Part shown: positions 24,265 through 33,291 of the stretch, piece by piece
Position numbering within the stretch: the stretch's first letter is position 1
How the letters are laid out: each line of letters opens with the position of its first letter
NCBI GenBank assembly: GCA_965249785.1
Contig: CBDFMU010000023.1
Location: 105,523-169,522 of the forward strand
DNA: 64,000 nt
DNA from: M3007 sp965249785
GTDB taxonomy: Bacteria > Bacteroidota > Bacteroidia > Chitinophagales > Saprospiraceae
Reading direction: 5' to 3'
Program-made: the position numbers and the translations under genes
Notes under the pieces: generated by a model
Seen by the model: only the letters and a program-made list of their open reading frames with translations
What the model was told of the DNA's origin: nothing
Databases searched by the model: none

Positions 24265-24972
24265 CTACGCTAAAATCTTTTCTAGGCGTTCTTTCCACTT
24301 CACCCAATCCGGCATCTCCTTAGTCTGCAATTCAAAAAACGCCGCACTGTGGTTATGGTGAACCAAGTGACACAGTTCATGCACAATCACATACTCTATA
24401 CATCCTTTCGGTGCTTTGATCAGTTCTGTATTTAGAATGATTTTGCCTTTAGGCGTACAGCTGCCCCAACGCTTGTCCATTTGTTGAATGATAAAATGCG
24501 AAGGCTCCACGCCATATTTCTTAAATCGCTCAATCCAGGAATTGGCAATTTCCCGAAATTTTACTTCTGCATGTGCTTTATACCAATCCAGCACTAACTC
24601 CTTAGTATTATATATATTACAGGTATAAACTTCTATAAATCCCCTTTTTAACTTTACTTCATTTAATTCCGCATTCTTAATTTTTAAACAATACTGCCTT
24701 CCCAAATATAAATGGGTTTCTCCGCTGACATATTTCCTGGCCGGCGTTAAAGGCTCGAATGACAGAAAATAACTTTGTTGTTTTAAAATCCAGGGTGCTC
24801 TTTTTCGGATCAATGCTATTACTCGTTCAAAATCAGCATCTAATGGTGCCTTAACCGTCACCTTTCGGTCGGGATGAACGGTAATACCCAATGATTTGCG
24901 CTCCTGATAAACCAGTTCGAAAATAATTTTTCTGGAACCAAACTGGATATATTGTTCGTTCGCGTTGCTCAT
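24265..24972 (-). CDS. YgjP/DUF45-type zinc metallopeptidase at the end of the RM operon
   Basis: 235 aa. The catalytic zinc site is IEYVIVHELCHLVHHNHS (about residues 188-205), an HExxH with a third His downstream. The upstream run MDKRWGSCTPKGKIILNTEL is the DUF45/WLM signature. The start ATG overlaps the hsdR stop by 4 bp (ATGA), so it is translationally coupled to hsdR. YgjP-like peptidases are often the last gene of type I RM loci; their role there (possibly turnover of HsdR or other proteins) is not established. Cytoplasmic, no signal. Confidence 0.92.
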   Translation of the reverse strand: MSNANEQYIQFGSRKIIFELVYQERKSLGITVHPDRKVTVKAPLDADFERVIALIRKRAPWILKQQSYFLSFEPLTPARKYVSGETHLYLGRQYCLKIKNAELNEVKLKRGFIEVYTCNIYNTKELVLDWYKAHAEVKFREIANSWIERFKKYGVEPSHFIIQQMDKRWGSCTPKGKIILNTELIKAPKGCIEYVIVHELCHLVHHNHSAAFFELQTKEMPDWVKWKERLEKILA

Positions 24973-27900
24973 TTGTATCTCAATTTTGCGATTTCAATAC
25001 TTTTTCCGGCTATATCATCAATTTCACCAAACGAGAGAGAGAGCGCGTACTTGTCCCGGATATTGTCCATGATAAAATCGCCAATAGCTATTTCCAATTG
25101 CCCGATCAAGTCTGATTTATTCTTCCAATCCACTTTAGGTTGACCATTATCCATGATAATATTCAGCATTAGATCATCAATGCCGATGCCGGCATCCGCA
25201 GCAATAGCACGCGCCACCTGATCATCCTGTAGTTTGGTTTTAATAGATTCAAAAGTAATCCCGTAAAATGCGTGGGCAATCTCCCTGCCCCGCAGGCTTT
25301 CCGGAATATCACTCCCCGTCCGGTTCAACACTGATTCTTCCAGCTCTCTGGCCAACCGCAGGTATTCAGCTTCCGAAATACGTCGCTCGGCATAAGCACG
25401 GATGGCTTCTTTGAGCATCTCGGAGAATTTCTTGTAAAAAGCCGGGTCTTCTTCTATTTTCTCGTTGATATGCTTAGCCGTCCGGTGGGCAATCGTATCG
25501 GCCCTGGCCGCCAGTCCAACGATTTTTTCTACTTCCTTCTCAAACCGCTCCTTATCAAATATATTGATCAAATCGGTAATCGGCCGCACCTCATGGGAGG
25601 TAACGTGTTTATCTACTAGTTTTTGAATCTGATCTTCATAAGATTTAAAATCCACGACATCCGCGAACCGCTGCCGAACGGAGAAACGAAGTTTGGAAAA
25701 GAAACCCAGATCATATTTATAACGATCAATTTCTTTTTCAGGCGTTTTTGTGCTCCATTCAATACTGGATAAAGCGAGCTTGAGCAAGCGGGCAAACACG
25801 CTCAGCTTATCATAAAATTCCGCCCGGATAGCGTCGTCACGGAGTGCTTCTTCATAAGCTGGTTCATCATATTTATTGGAGATGGTCTTGAAAATATCCC
25901 AAAGTTCGGAGTGCGCCTGCGGCAGTTTCCTGATCTCTTCGAGGATATTGACCAGCGTAAATTCCAAATCTTCCGCATCGAAATCCTGAAAACTGGAATA
26001 CGTTTTCAACGCTTCATCCAGTTCTTTCAATACGCCGTAATAATCAATAATAAAACCGTAATCTTTGCCCGGATGCACCCGGTTTACCCGCGCAATGGCC
26101 TGCAACAGTGTATGTTCGCGCAAACTCCGGGTAATATACAAAAAGGTATTCCGGGGCGCATCAAATCCGGTCAGTAGCTTGTCCACCACGATGATGAGCT
26201 CGGGTGCCTCATCGTGTTTGAACCGATTGATCAAATGTTTTTCATATTTTTTGGGGCTTCCGCCAAATTCATCCATCGTCCGTTTCCAGAACCGTTTTAC
26301 TTCGTCGTTCGTCTCGTCGTAAGCACTGTCTTCGCCTTCCCGCATATCCGGCGGCGAGATGAGGATTTCGGAGCTCACCCGGCCTATTTCATCCAGATAT
26401 TTCTTGTATTTAATGGCCGCCACCTTACTTTGACACACCAATTGCCCCTTCCAGTCGGTGCCCGCGCTGGCGTCCCGGTAATGCTCGCTAATATCCCAGG
26501 CAATACAATAGATTTTCTGTTCCGCTACGTTGAGTTGGTCTGCCCGACTGAATTTCTTTTTCAAGTCGGCCCGCTGATAATCGTTCAAGGGTTCCGACAC
26601 TTTGGTAAAGTAGGCATCAATGGGCCGCTCGTTCACTTCCTGAATGACGTGCCGTCCTTCATACAAAAGTGGCACTACCGCCTTATCATGTACGGCCTGA
26701 TCCACGGTATATTTATCAATCAAACCGCCAAACTTCTTCGCCGTGTTCTTTTCCTTTTTCCGCAATGGCGTACCCGTGAAAGCGATAAAACAAGCATTGG
26801 GAAAGGCTTTTTCCATACTGATATTGAAAATACCATGCTGCGAACGATGGCCCTCATCCACCAGCACAAAAATATCGGCAGAAGTGAAAGGCTCTTTGGA
26901 CTGATTCACCGCAGTATCGAATTTATTGATGATGGTCGTAATCACCGCATCGCTTTTGCTGTGCATCAGTTCGATCAGATGTTTCCCGGTGCTGGCCTGC
27001 AACACCGGAATCTGACATTTTTTGAAGGTACTATAAATCTGGTCGTCCAAATCTACCCGGTCCGTGACAATAACGACTTTGGGATTGCGAATGGATTTGT
27101 CGAGGGCAATGGCCTGGGCCAGCATGACCATCGTCAGTGACTTACCACTGCCCTGGGTATGCCAGATGACCCCGCCCGAACGTTTGCCCTGTTCCAGGTT
27201 GCGTATCCGGGCGATGGTTTTTTTGATGGCAAAAAACTGCTGGTAGCGGGTGATTTTTTTGATGCCTGAATCAAAGACTATAAAGTTAAAAACCAAATCC
27301 AGCAAGCGTTGCGGGCGACATAAACAGTACAGGTATTTGTCCTGCTCGGTGACCATGCGCACATACTCCCCCGCCTGCTCGAAATGCTGCTGCACCGTAG
27401 CCAGTCTTTGCTCAAACAATTTCTGCTTTTGCCCGTCGGCCAGCGCATGGTTCTTGATCGTCGCGAGCGTAGCTTGGAAGGTTTGTTCCGCCGCTTCCGT
27501 ATCGAACCGTTCCTCCCACTTCGACCAGAATTTTTCTTTGGTGGCCGTAGTGCCGTACAGGGCCATGTTGGTGGAAATGCTCAGCAAGAGTTGCGAATAA
27601 GCAAAAAGCAGCCGAATACCGTCTTCCTGCTGGTTGCGAATGTGCTGGGAAATGGCCTGGCTGAGCGGCTCTTTCATATCCGGCCGTTTGCACTCGATCA
27701 CCACCAGCGGAATGCCGTTCACAAAAAGCACCAGGTCAGGTTTGTAAGGCTCGTGGCTACCTGCGCGTTGCACCGCATACTCTTCCGTGACGTGGAACAC
27801 ATTTTTCTCCCAGGCTAACCAGTTGATATACTGCAACGTATAACTTTTCTTGTCGCCCTCGATGGTCTGCTCCAGGGCCTTCCCCAGCGTGAGCAGGTTG

Positions 27901-28193
27901 TACATGGCCTCGTTGGCGGCGATCAGTCCCTCCTGCAAAGGCACGTCTTTCAGGGCCGCGATGCCCGCCGCAATATTGCTTTCCGTGTAGGCGTATTTTT
28001 GTCCCTTGTACTGGATGCTGTTTATTTTGGGCAATTGCGTTTCCAGTACCCCCTCCAACAACACCGCAGTCTTTTTCCCGCCGCGCAGCCGCAAGGCCTC
28101 CTCCGGGGAGAGGTAGGTGTAGCCCAGGTTTTGCAGAAACTGCAGCGCGGGAATTTGGGAAATGTGGTCTTCTTGAAAGGATGGTGTGCGCAT
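24969..28193 (-). CDS. hsdR: Type I restriction enzyme, R subunit
   Basis: 1074 aa from the ATG at 28193; a further 12 upstream codons are open but look non-coding. Order: N-terminal endonuclease domain with the PD-(D/E)xK pattern in YKPDLVLFVNGIPLVVIECK (about 150), SF2 helicase/translocase with Walker A GVIWHTQGSGKSLTM (about 345), DEGH motif in VDEGHRSQHG (about 447), AFTGTPL, the motif VI-like HTLLQAIARVNR, and a long C-terminal helical region that docks to the methylase. It cuts unmodified DNA after ATP-driven translocation, but only in complex with HsdM and HsdS. It does not run straight on from the DUF3800 gene: a terminator and about 240 bp separate them, so it needs its own promoter. 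Confidence 0.97.
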   Translation of the reverse strand: MRTPSFQEDHISQIPALQFLQNLGYTYLSPEEALRLRGGKKTAVLLEGVLETQLPKINSIQYKGQKYAYTESNIAAGIAALKDVPLQEGLIAANEAMYNLLTLGKALEQTIEGDKKSYTLQYINWLAWEKNVFHVTEEYAVQRAGSHEPYKPDLVLFVNGIPLVVIECKRPDMKEPLSQAISQHIRNQQEDGIRLLFAYSQLLLSISTNMALYGTTATKEKFWSKWEERFDTEAAEQTFQATLATIKNHALADGQKQKLFEQRLATVQQHFEQAGEYVRMVTEQDKYLYCLCRPQRLLDLVFNFIVFDSGIKKITRYQQFFAIKKTIARIRNLEQGKRSGGVIWHTQGSGKSLTMVMLAQAIALDKSIRNPKVVIVTDRVDLDDQIYSTFKKCQIPVLQASTGKHLIELMHSKSDAVITTIINKFDTAVNQSKEPFTSADIFVLVDEGHRSQHGIFNISMEKAFPNACFIAFTGTPLRKKEKNTAKKFGGLIDKYTVDQAVHDKAVVPLLYEGRHVIQEVNERPIDAYFTKVSEPLNDYQRADLKKKFSRADQLNVAEQKIYCIAWDISEHYRDASAGTDWKGQLVCQSKVAAIKYKKYLDEIGRVSSEILISPPDMREGEDSAYDETNDEVKRFWKRTMDEFGGSPKKYEKHLINRFKHDEAPELIIVVDKLLTGFDAPRNTFLYITRSLREHTLLQAIARVNRVHPGKDYGFIIDYYGVLKELDEALKTYSSFQDFDAEDLEFTLVNILEEIRKLPQAHSELWDIFKTISNKYDEPAYEEALRDDAIRAEFYDKLSVFARLLKLALSSIEWSTKTPEKEIDRYKYDLGFFSKLRFSVRQRFADVVDFKSYEDQIQKLVDKHVTSHEVRPITDLINIFDKERFEKEVEKIVGLAARADTIAHRTAKHINEKIEEDPAFYKKFSEMLKEAIRAYAERRISEAEYLRLARELEESVLNRTGSDIPESLRGREIAHAFYGITFESIKTKLQDDQVARAIAADAGIGIDDLMLNIIMDNGQPKVDWKNKSDLIGQLEIAIGDFIMDNIRDKYALSLSFGEIDDIAGKSIEIAKLRYK

Positions 28194-28216
28194 AATAAAA
28201 CTTGTTTCACGAAAAG

Positions 28217-28247
28217 TTGGGCAGTACAAAAAGAATAATTACCTTTG
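28217..28247 (+). promoter_or_regulatory. Strong Bacteroidota-type promoter, divergent from hsdR
   Basis: TTG at 28217-28219, a 20-bp spacer and TACCTTTG at 28240-28247. This exactly fits TTG-N19/20-TAnnTTTG. It points away from hsdR into a region without an ORF. A second TACCTTTG at 28258-28265 lacks a -33 partner. Confidence 0.55.
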
Positions 28248-28252
28248 CAGTG

Positions 28253-28325
28253 TTCTTTACCTTTGGTGGGGAACCTACTGAGGTTTCAAACGCTGAACCA
28301 TTAATCAGCGTTTTCATTTATTTTT
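28253..28325 (+). ncRNA. Candidate small RNA upstream of hsdR
   Basis: Begins about 6 bp after the promoter above. The transcript would contain GGAACCTACTGAGGTT (itself partly complementary: AACCT/AGGTT) and end in the hairpin CGCTGA-ACCATTAA-TCAGCG followed by TTTTCATTTATTTTTT, a standard rho-independent end. Length about 65-73 nt. No ORF lies inside. If transcription read on, a second stop is available at 28411-28430. No known family recognised. Confidence 0.4.
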
Positions 28326-28403
28326 TGCAGTTAAAGTCCGATTATCTCGGCTTTTCTATAAAGTAAGTCGACTTGGTTGGATCCCATGATCCTATCGAGC
28401 CGC

Positions 28404-28430
28404 AAAAAGTCCCCGGTTTTTCAACCGGGG
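28404..28430 (-). terminator. Terminator after the DUF3800 gene
   Basis: Stem CCCCGGTT/AACCGGGG (28411-28418, 28423-28430), followed on the minus strand by ACTTTTTG. It starts 5 bp after the DUF3800 stop. The plus strand also has a T-rich flank (CATTTTATTTTC), so it can work in both directions. Confidence 0.75.
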
Positions 28431-28434
28431 CATT

Positions 28435-29187
28435 TTATTTTCGGACGATTCCCAGTTTATCTCCCCTCGCTGCTTCTTTTAACAAAATCGGCTCAAGTGT
28501 GTCAAACAAGAGCTCCAATCCGTATTTCTTCAAGCTTCCTTTTGGATGTTCCTTGCGGTATAAGATATGCGCAATCACATCCACGGTTTGAATAAAATAG
28601 GAATGATGAGAACTCCTTTGCAACAAGTCTTCTAGTACGTTGTCAGTAGGCGCATTATAAGCCTTTCCGAAATGAGATGGTACTGGATTATAGACCTTCA
28701 TTTTTCGCATAAGCCTCATTATTTTATGCCCATCTGTATCATCAGATATAATTATGCCTTTGTCTTTAGCATTCTTTTTAAGAAAGGTATCAAACCGTTG
28801 AATTAGCCTGTTCCAAGCTGTTAATTGCACTTCTTCCGGCGTAGCAAAATCTGATTTTTTCAAGCAAACGTTAATTACTTTAGCCGTATCAAAAATGATT
28901 GGAATTTGATGACTGTAGGCTTTTAATATATTTATTCGGTCGCTCTTTTTTATTTGCCGATAGGCTATGGTTTTATTGATTCTAATCAGTTCGGCAGCAT
29001 GAATTTCTTCCCGTAGCAACAAGCCATAGCTGATTTTTATCGAATTACGAAAGGTCTTAAGCCGATCCAAATACTTACTCCATTCATCCTGTGGCACGAT
29101 AAGCCCGGATAAAATAAAAAAAGGTGACCCATAAGCATGAATACCGGGGTCGCCGCTTTCGTCAACGTACATTAGGTGCATTTTCAA
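28435..29187 (-). CDS. DUF3800 protein (RNase H-like fold, defence-associated)
   Basis: 250 aa. The diagnostic start is MYVDESGDPGI (acidic residues D9, E10, D13). A central acidic strand, GIIISDDTDGHKIMRLMR (about 143-160), and the C-terminal FIQTVDVIAHILYRK helix (about 200-214) complete the DUF3800 pattern. The family is predicted to have an RNase H-like nuclease fold and is frequent in defence islands; no activity is established. Its start overlaps the end of the upstream trypsin-like gene by 26 bp, so the two are translated as a pair. A terminator follows directly. Confidence 0.85.
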   Translation of the reverse strand: MKMHLMYVDESGDPGIHAYGSPFFILSGLIVPQDEWSKYLDRLKTFRNSIKISYGLLLREEIHAAELIRINKTIAYRQIKKSDRINILKAYSHQIPIIFDTAKVINVCLKKSDFATPEEVQLTAWNRLIQRFDTFLKKNAKDKGIIISDDTDGHKIMRLMRKMKVYNPVPSHFGKAYNAPTDNVLEDLLQRSSHHSYFIQTVDVIAHILYRKEHPKGSLKKYGLELLFDTLEPILLKEAARGDKLGIVRK

Positions 29188-29950
29188 ATTCTTTTTTAAT
29201 GATTGCTAAAACTACACTAATATTGGTTGCACATACTACTTTATCCGTCCAAAAATGATGAGTTAGTATACCAATGAGTTTCATATTCGTATTCTCAACA
29301 AGCATATTGGGAGTACAGTAAATGCTCCAAAGTCCTGCTCCACTTATCCCTACAATGCTAGGGGTCGGCTCCTCTTTTCGTTTTACAATATTAAATTGCT
29401 GATTCCTGTCAAAATCCAAAATCCATTTTGATCCCTTAATATATGTGGGAACTGTAGTGAATTTTTTATTTATAATTCGAGTTCTTATTTTGAGGGGAAT
29501 GGGTTCTATGATCATTTCCATTCGCTTAACTTCCGTTGTTTCCACAGGATATCCGCAAAACATATATTGATGCGATGGTAATTCACTATGGTCTGCATCA
29601 ATATCCGTGACATTTAGGAAGTGAAATCGCTTTTCAATTCCTTTTGCACAATCTTCGGATAACTGCACGATTCCTAAATCCATTTTATCATCACTTCTTT
29701 CTCCACTTTTTGGAATTTCCGTGGTCACAAGTTTGCCTTCAATTTCAACTAAATCCTCTCCATTTGGAATGGTCATCCATTCAACATATTGTGGTTCTAA
29801 TACGTGCGCAGCAGATACCAAGTATTTATGTTTGTTTATTTCAAGTAACACACCACTCCCTATAGGTGCGCTCTTGTAGAATAACTGACAAGTGCTATCT
29901 AAAGCCTTATTGCCACAGTATTGAAGTTGTTTTTCTAAATACTCTTTCAT
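29162..29950 (-). CDS. Cytoplasmic trypsin-like serine protease paired with DUF3800
   Basis: 262 aa, no signal peptide or membrane segment. The chymotrypsin-fold triad is visible: His49 in YLVSAAHVLEP, Asp91 in KMDLGIVQL, and Ser203 in GISGAGLW, with GSGVLLEI (about 31-38) as the first barrel strand. It is a single protease domain without PDZ or effector domain. It lies between the interrupted hsdS and DUF3800 with a 9-bp gap to hsdS. Trypsin-like domains are known as switchable proteases in several bacterial defence systems, so it may process DUF3800 or RM subunits; that is inference. The substrate is unknown. Confidence 0.8.
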   Translation of the reverse strand: MKEYLEKQLQYCGNKALDSTCQLFYKSAPIGSGVLLEINKHKYLVSAAHVLEPQYVEWMTIPNGEDLVEIEGKLVTTEIPKSGERSDDKMDLGIVQLSEDCAKGIEKRFHFLNVTDIDADHSELPSHQYMFCGYPVETTEVKRMEMIIEPIPLKIRTRIINKKFTTVPTYIKGSKWILDFDRNQQFNIVKRKEEPTPSIVGISGAGLWSIYCTPNMLVENTNMKLIGILTHHFWTDKVVCATNISVVLAIIKKEFENAPNVR

Positions 29951-30703
29951 GTTGCATTGTTACAGTTTCAATCGTTTCTTCCCAGTCAACAACACCTGCA
30001 TCATCCCCTTCTTCTGCTCCTTCATCTTGTCGGCCTTGGCTTTCAGCAGTTGGATTTCTTGGTCGGCGGTTTGTAGGACTTGGGCTATGGCGGTCTGTTC
30101 CTTTTTGTTTGGTAAATAAACTTTAACCAATGCAAAATCTTTAAACTTACAATTCAGGGTATCATCAACCAATCCTTGTGATTTTGACCAGAAAAGATGC
30201 ATTAACTTAGGTGTTTTAAGTAAATAAGCAAAGAATAATGAATTTGCATTTTCTTTAGGCGTTACAACCGTATAAGCAGGGCTAACAATACCTTCAAGAT
30301 TTGACAATGCGCTTCTACCTTGCCACATTCTCATCGTGTTGTAGCCTATGTCGCCTGGATAAATTCTTTTATATTTGGATTTATCAGCATTCGAACTATC
30401 TTTTTTTATTGATTCCGATTGAGGGTAGATTCCAGAAGCGCCGACAGAAAGCAGAGGTAAACCATTGTATTTAGTTTCATCTCTTTCTTGAAACATTTCA
30501 CCTAAATGGTATTCCTTCCACGCTCCCTCAAACCCCCTCAACCGCTTCTTCCCAGTCAGTAACTGCTGCATCAGCCATTTTTTGCGCAGTTCTTTTTGGG
30601 CGATGAGCTGGTTGTTTTTTTGGATGGCAGAGTCTATGGTGCTGAGGACGCGGGCAATGGCTTGTTGTTCGGACAAAGGAATTTTTAAAAATGGGAAATC
30701 ACC

Positions 30704-31895
30704 CAGACTACTGGACATTTTTGGAAATGGGATGATTTTTCGGGCTTAGCATGCTAAAAACATATCGTATAAATTCTATAAATCGGAAGCATTTTGTGGT
30801 TAGGATTGCCAGTCCTTCTCTAAAAATGGACACTTCTGGCGTTTGAGTCCCGTCCTGATAACGTTGCGTTGCAATATAATTTTGGTGCTTCCAGCCTTCT
30901 TGAATGGCCAAGGTATAGGCTATTGTAACGATCGCCATCATTAACAGGTTTTTGCTAGCATTTTTGAGATTAAGGTCTTCCAGATTATATCCGTTCGTTT
31001 TTAGGTGTTTGAAAAGGCATTCGATTTTCCAACGTTTGACGTAGCATTCAGCGGCCTTGACGGCATTGGGTAGCGTAGTCAAAAAGATCATCACCGGTTC
31101 CTCTGCATTCACCTTGGGATTAGGCATCATAACGATGGTGAAGGCCTGGCCATCCAGAAAAATCTGCTTTTTAACCAATTTGTCTTTTAAGCCGCACTTA
31201 GTCACCATACGTTCATAGCCCTTACCTCTGGCCCCGTTCACCTCTTCAAAATAATCGCCTGCCCGAAGCCGTATAACAAAATGTATCTTGTTCTTTTTGA
31301 GGAAGTTAAACCAATTTTTGCCAATATATTCCCGATCAGCTAACAACGTCATCCCTTGCAGATCGAACAGCAAAAATGCCTGCTCAAACATGGCTTTGCG
31401 CTCCGCCTGACTGGACGCGCCTATCTTTTCCAACTGCACCCAATAAATCGGAACGGCCACAGAACCAACCAGAACACTCAGCACCAAATAATGCACTTTC
31501 GCTTCCCCAAGCGTCCAACTCGTGCCGTCCATGACCAGGGTTTTAAAGCCTAAACCACGCAAAAACCGAAGATTTTGGCGCATCAAATCGTGTAACAACG
31601 CCCTGCTTTCGCCCCAATCCTGGAAAAAACGAATCAGCCGTTTATAATCACTATTGGCCTTCGAACCATCCTTGCCAAGTACCCCGCCAACGTAATCCTT
31701 CATTTTGTAAAGGTTCACCGTGCGCGCTAAAGGAAGCAGGCAGACTAAAAGCCAAATATTTTTTACGGCCCCTAAGCCATAACTTTCATACAAAACACTA
31801 AATTTGCGTATGTGTGGTGGAAGCATCGATTATTATGTTGTTGCAAACACAATATCGGCTTTCGCCACCTCTTTTCAAAAATGTCCAGTAGTCTG
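30704..31895 (-). mobile_element. IS4-family insertion sequence, 1192 bp
   Basis: Terminal inverted repeats CAGACTACTGGACATTTTT (left) and AAAAATGTCCAGTAGTCTG (right) are perfect over 19 bp. The target duplication GAAATCACC is at 30695-30703 and 31896-31904. The single transposase reads on the minus strand, the same direction as hsdS. Perfect ends and duplication indicate a recent insertion. Confidence 0.95.
30708..31826 (-). CDS. IS4-family DDE transposase
   Basis: 372 aa, complete. Catalytic residues: D100 in LVMDGTSW, D164 in LLADREYIG, E269 in YVKRWKIECLFKHLK, which is the Y-(2)-R-(3)-E-(6)-K signature of the IS4 group. The stop codon lies inside the left terminal repeat and the start is 44 bp inside the right one. 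Both ends and the reading frame are intact, so the element is probably active. Confidence 0.95.
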   Translation of the reverse strand: MLPPHIRKFSVLYESYGLGAVKNIWLLVCLLPLARTVNLYKMKDYVGGVLGKDGSKANSDYKRLIRFFQDWGESRALLHDLMRQNLRFLRGLGFKTLVMDGTSWTLGEAKVHYLVLSVLVGSVAVPIYWVQLEKIGASSQAERKAMFEQAFLLFDLQGMTLLADREYIGKNWFNFLKKNKIHFVIRLRAGDYFEEVNGARGKGYERMVTKCGLKDKLVKKQIFLDGQAFTIVMMPNPKVNAEEPVMIFLTTLPNAVKAAECYVKRWKIECLFKHLKTNGYNLEDLNLKNASKNLLMMAIVTIAYTLAIQEGWKHQNYIATQRYQDGTQTPEVSIFREGLAILTTKCFRFIEFIRYVFSMLSPKNHPISKNVQ

Positions 31896-32364
31896 GAAAT
31901 CACCAACATCTTTACTAGTTATATTAGGGTCTTTTCTGCTGCTACCTGCAAGATTTTTCCATAGTCCTACTTTTCCATTTAGCCAACATAGCAAGAAGAA
32001 CGGGTCAACTGAATTTTTATCTACGGATATTGCAGAAAGGGCCTGGTTAATTGTCGCTTCTATGGCTAGTAAACCTGTTCGGCCAATTTGATTAAATCCG
32101 CCATACATCGCTACGAGAACAGTATCTTTTGGATAAATTCTTAAAGAGGTCTCTTTTAAAGCCTTTTCGGTAATTTTCTCCTCCGTTTCGGCAATCAATG
32201 CGTTGTTTAAATCTGTCGTTTTAACCCATGCAATTGTTCCATTAAGATGGTAAGACATATTACTTCTTAATGGTGTAGTACCCGAAGTAATCTTTCCTAT
32301 ATCTTTAATTTTTACCATCTCCCAATCACTTGGAATCTTCAATTGACCCAAATTCCCTACCTGC

Positions 32365-33234
32365 TTATTTTCCTTCATTTCCTTCATTTTTCGCAGTCAA
32401 CATTTTCTTTTCCCCTTGTTTTCCCAATTGTTTAATGCTATCCGCCACCGGCAGATTTTCCGGCATGGTACCCCCGATGTCTTCGATAGTTTGGCGCACC
32501 TTTTTACCAACTTCGTAGTGCGTTCGGTTGGCTTTGGCCTTGCCTTTGATCTGGTCGCGCCGGAGTTTTTCTTCGGTTTGGGTAGCGCGGAAGAGGTTGG
32601 CGGCCAGTTCGGTGCTGCCCATGTGGTCGAGGATATTTTCGTTTTTTTTCAGCCCTTTTCGCTGATGAATACCTTTGGCATCGAAACCACCGTACAGGCC
32701 CATGTAGCCGTGGTTTTGAAAGATGGCGTAGTCGTAAGGCTCTATCACGCCCGCATCTTTCGCGGCATCGGCCAACTGCACATTGTGTTGCTTCATCTCG
32801 TTGCGCAGGAACAGGCGTTTTTCATCTTCGGTACTGAGGGTGTTGTATTCGTCCATCTGCCGGATCTCCTGCAGACGGGTTTGCACCGCAAAATAGGTTT
32901 GCCCCAGGGCCACGACTTCTTTGGCCGGATCGGCGTTTTGCACGATCAGGTAGCAGGCGTAGCGGGAAAGTTTTACATCCTCCACTTTCCTTTCGGCACC
33001 AGAACCAATCGGGACCATATCGAGGATATCCTCGAAATGGTCGGCGACTTGATTGCCGCTATTGTTACAGGCTTCGCGCGCCCGTTCGATGACGGGTTTG
33101 AAATGCCTGAATTCGGAGTATTCCAGCACTTTGGCCATAGTGCGGGCACTCCAATAGTCATTGCCCTGTGCATCCTGCCTTTTGATTTGTTCAAAGACAG
33201 GCGGTTTGTTGTTGGATAGTTCTATTTCCATCAT
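32365..33234 (-). CDS. dinD: DinD-like protein in the RM operon
   Basis: 289 aa from the ATG at 33234; an ATG at 33267 would add 11 Arg/His-rich residues. Family landmarks: QGNDYWSARTMAKVLEYSEF (BRO-N-like domain), CNNSGNQVADHFEDI, VKLSRYACYLIVQNADPAKE, QNHGYMGLYGG, and LGSTELAANLFRATQTEEKL (here starting HMGSTEL). E. coli DinD inhibits RecA filament activity after DNA damage. In other genomes DinD-like genes occur within type I RM operons. It lies between rhuM and hsdS and overlaps hsdS. Confidence 0.9.
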   Translation of the reverse strand: MMEIELSNNKPPVFEQIKRQDAQGNDYWSARTMAKVLEYSEFRHFKPVIERAREACNNSGNQVADHFEDILDMVPIGSGAERKVEDVKLSRYACYLIVQNADPAKEVVALGQTYFAVQTRLQEIRQMDEYNTLSTEDEKRLFLRNEMKQHNVQLADAAKDAGVIEPYDYAIFQNHGYMGLYGGFDAKGIHQRKGLKKNENILDHMGSTELAANLFRATQTEEKLRRDQIKGKAKANRTHYEVGKKVRQTIEDIGGTMPENLPVADSIKQLGKQGEKKMLTAKNEGNEGK

Positions 33235-33291
33235 GATGTGGTGTCTTTTATGGCGCACATATCGCAACTAGTTGGTGCATTGAGTGGCATA

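Larger units (their letters stand above)
29960..32387 (-). pseudogene. hsdS: Type I RM specificity subunit split by an IS4-family element
   Basis: The N-terminal piece (from the ATG at 32387) holds target-recognition domain 1 (LKIPSDWEMVKIKDIGKITSG) up to SKDVGDF. After the insertion, PFLKIPLSEQQAIARVLSTI starts the central conserved helix, then domain 2 (WKEYHLGEMFQERDETKYNG) and the closing helix (LPNKKEQTAIAQVLQTADQE, KGMMQVLLTGKKRL). Removing the IS and one copy of the 9-bp duplication restores one frame of about 408 codons, a normal HsdS. As it stands the gene gives two half proteins: 170 codons with six IS-derived residues, and a downstream frame of up to 252. The start overlaps the dinD end by 23 bp. 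Confidence 0.92.

Noticed and set aside
26214..27140. 308-codon plus-strand ORF opposite hsdR
   Set aside because: Antisense to conserved helicase motifs of hsdR; no recognisable domain.
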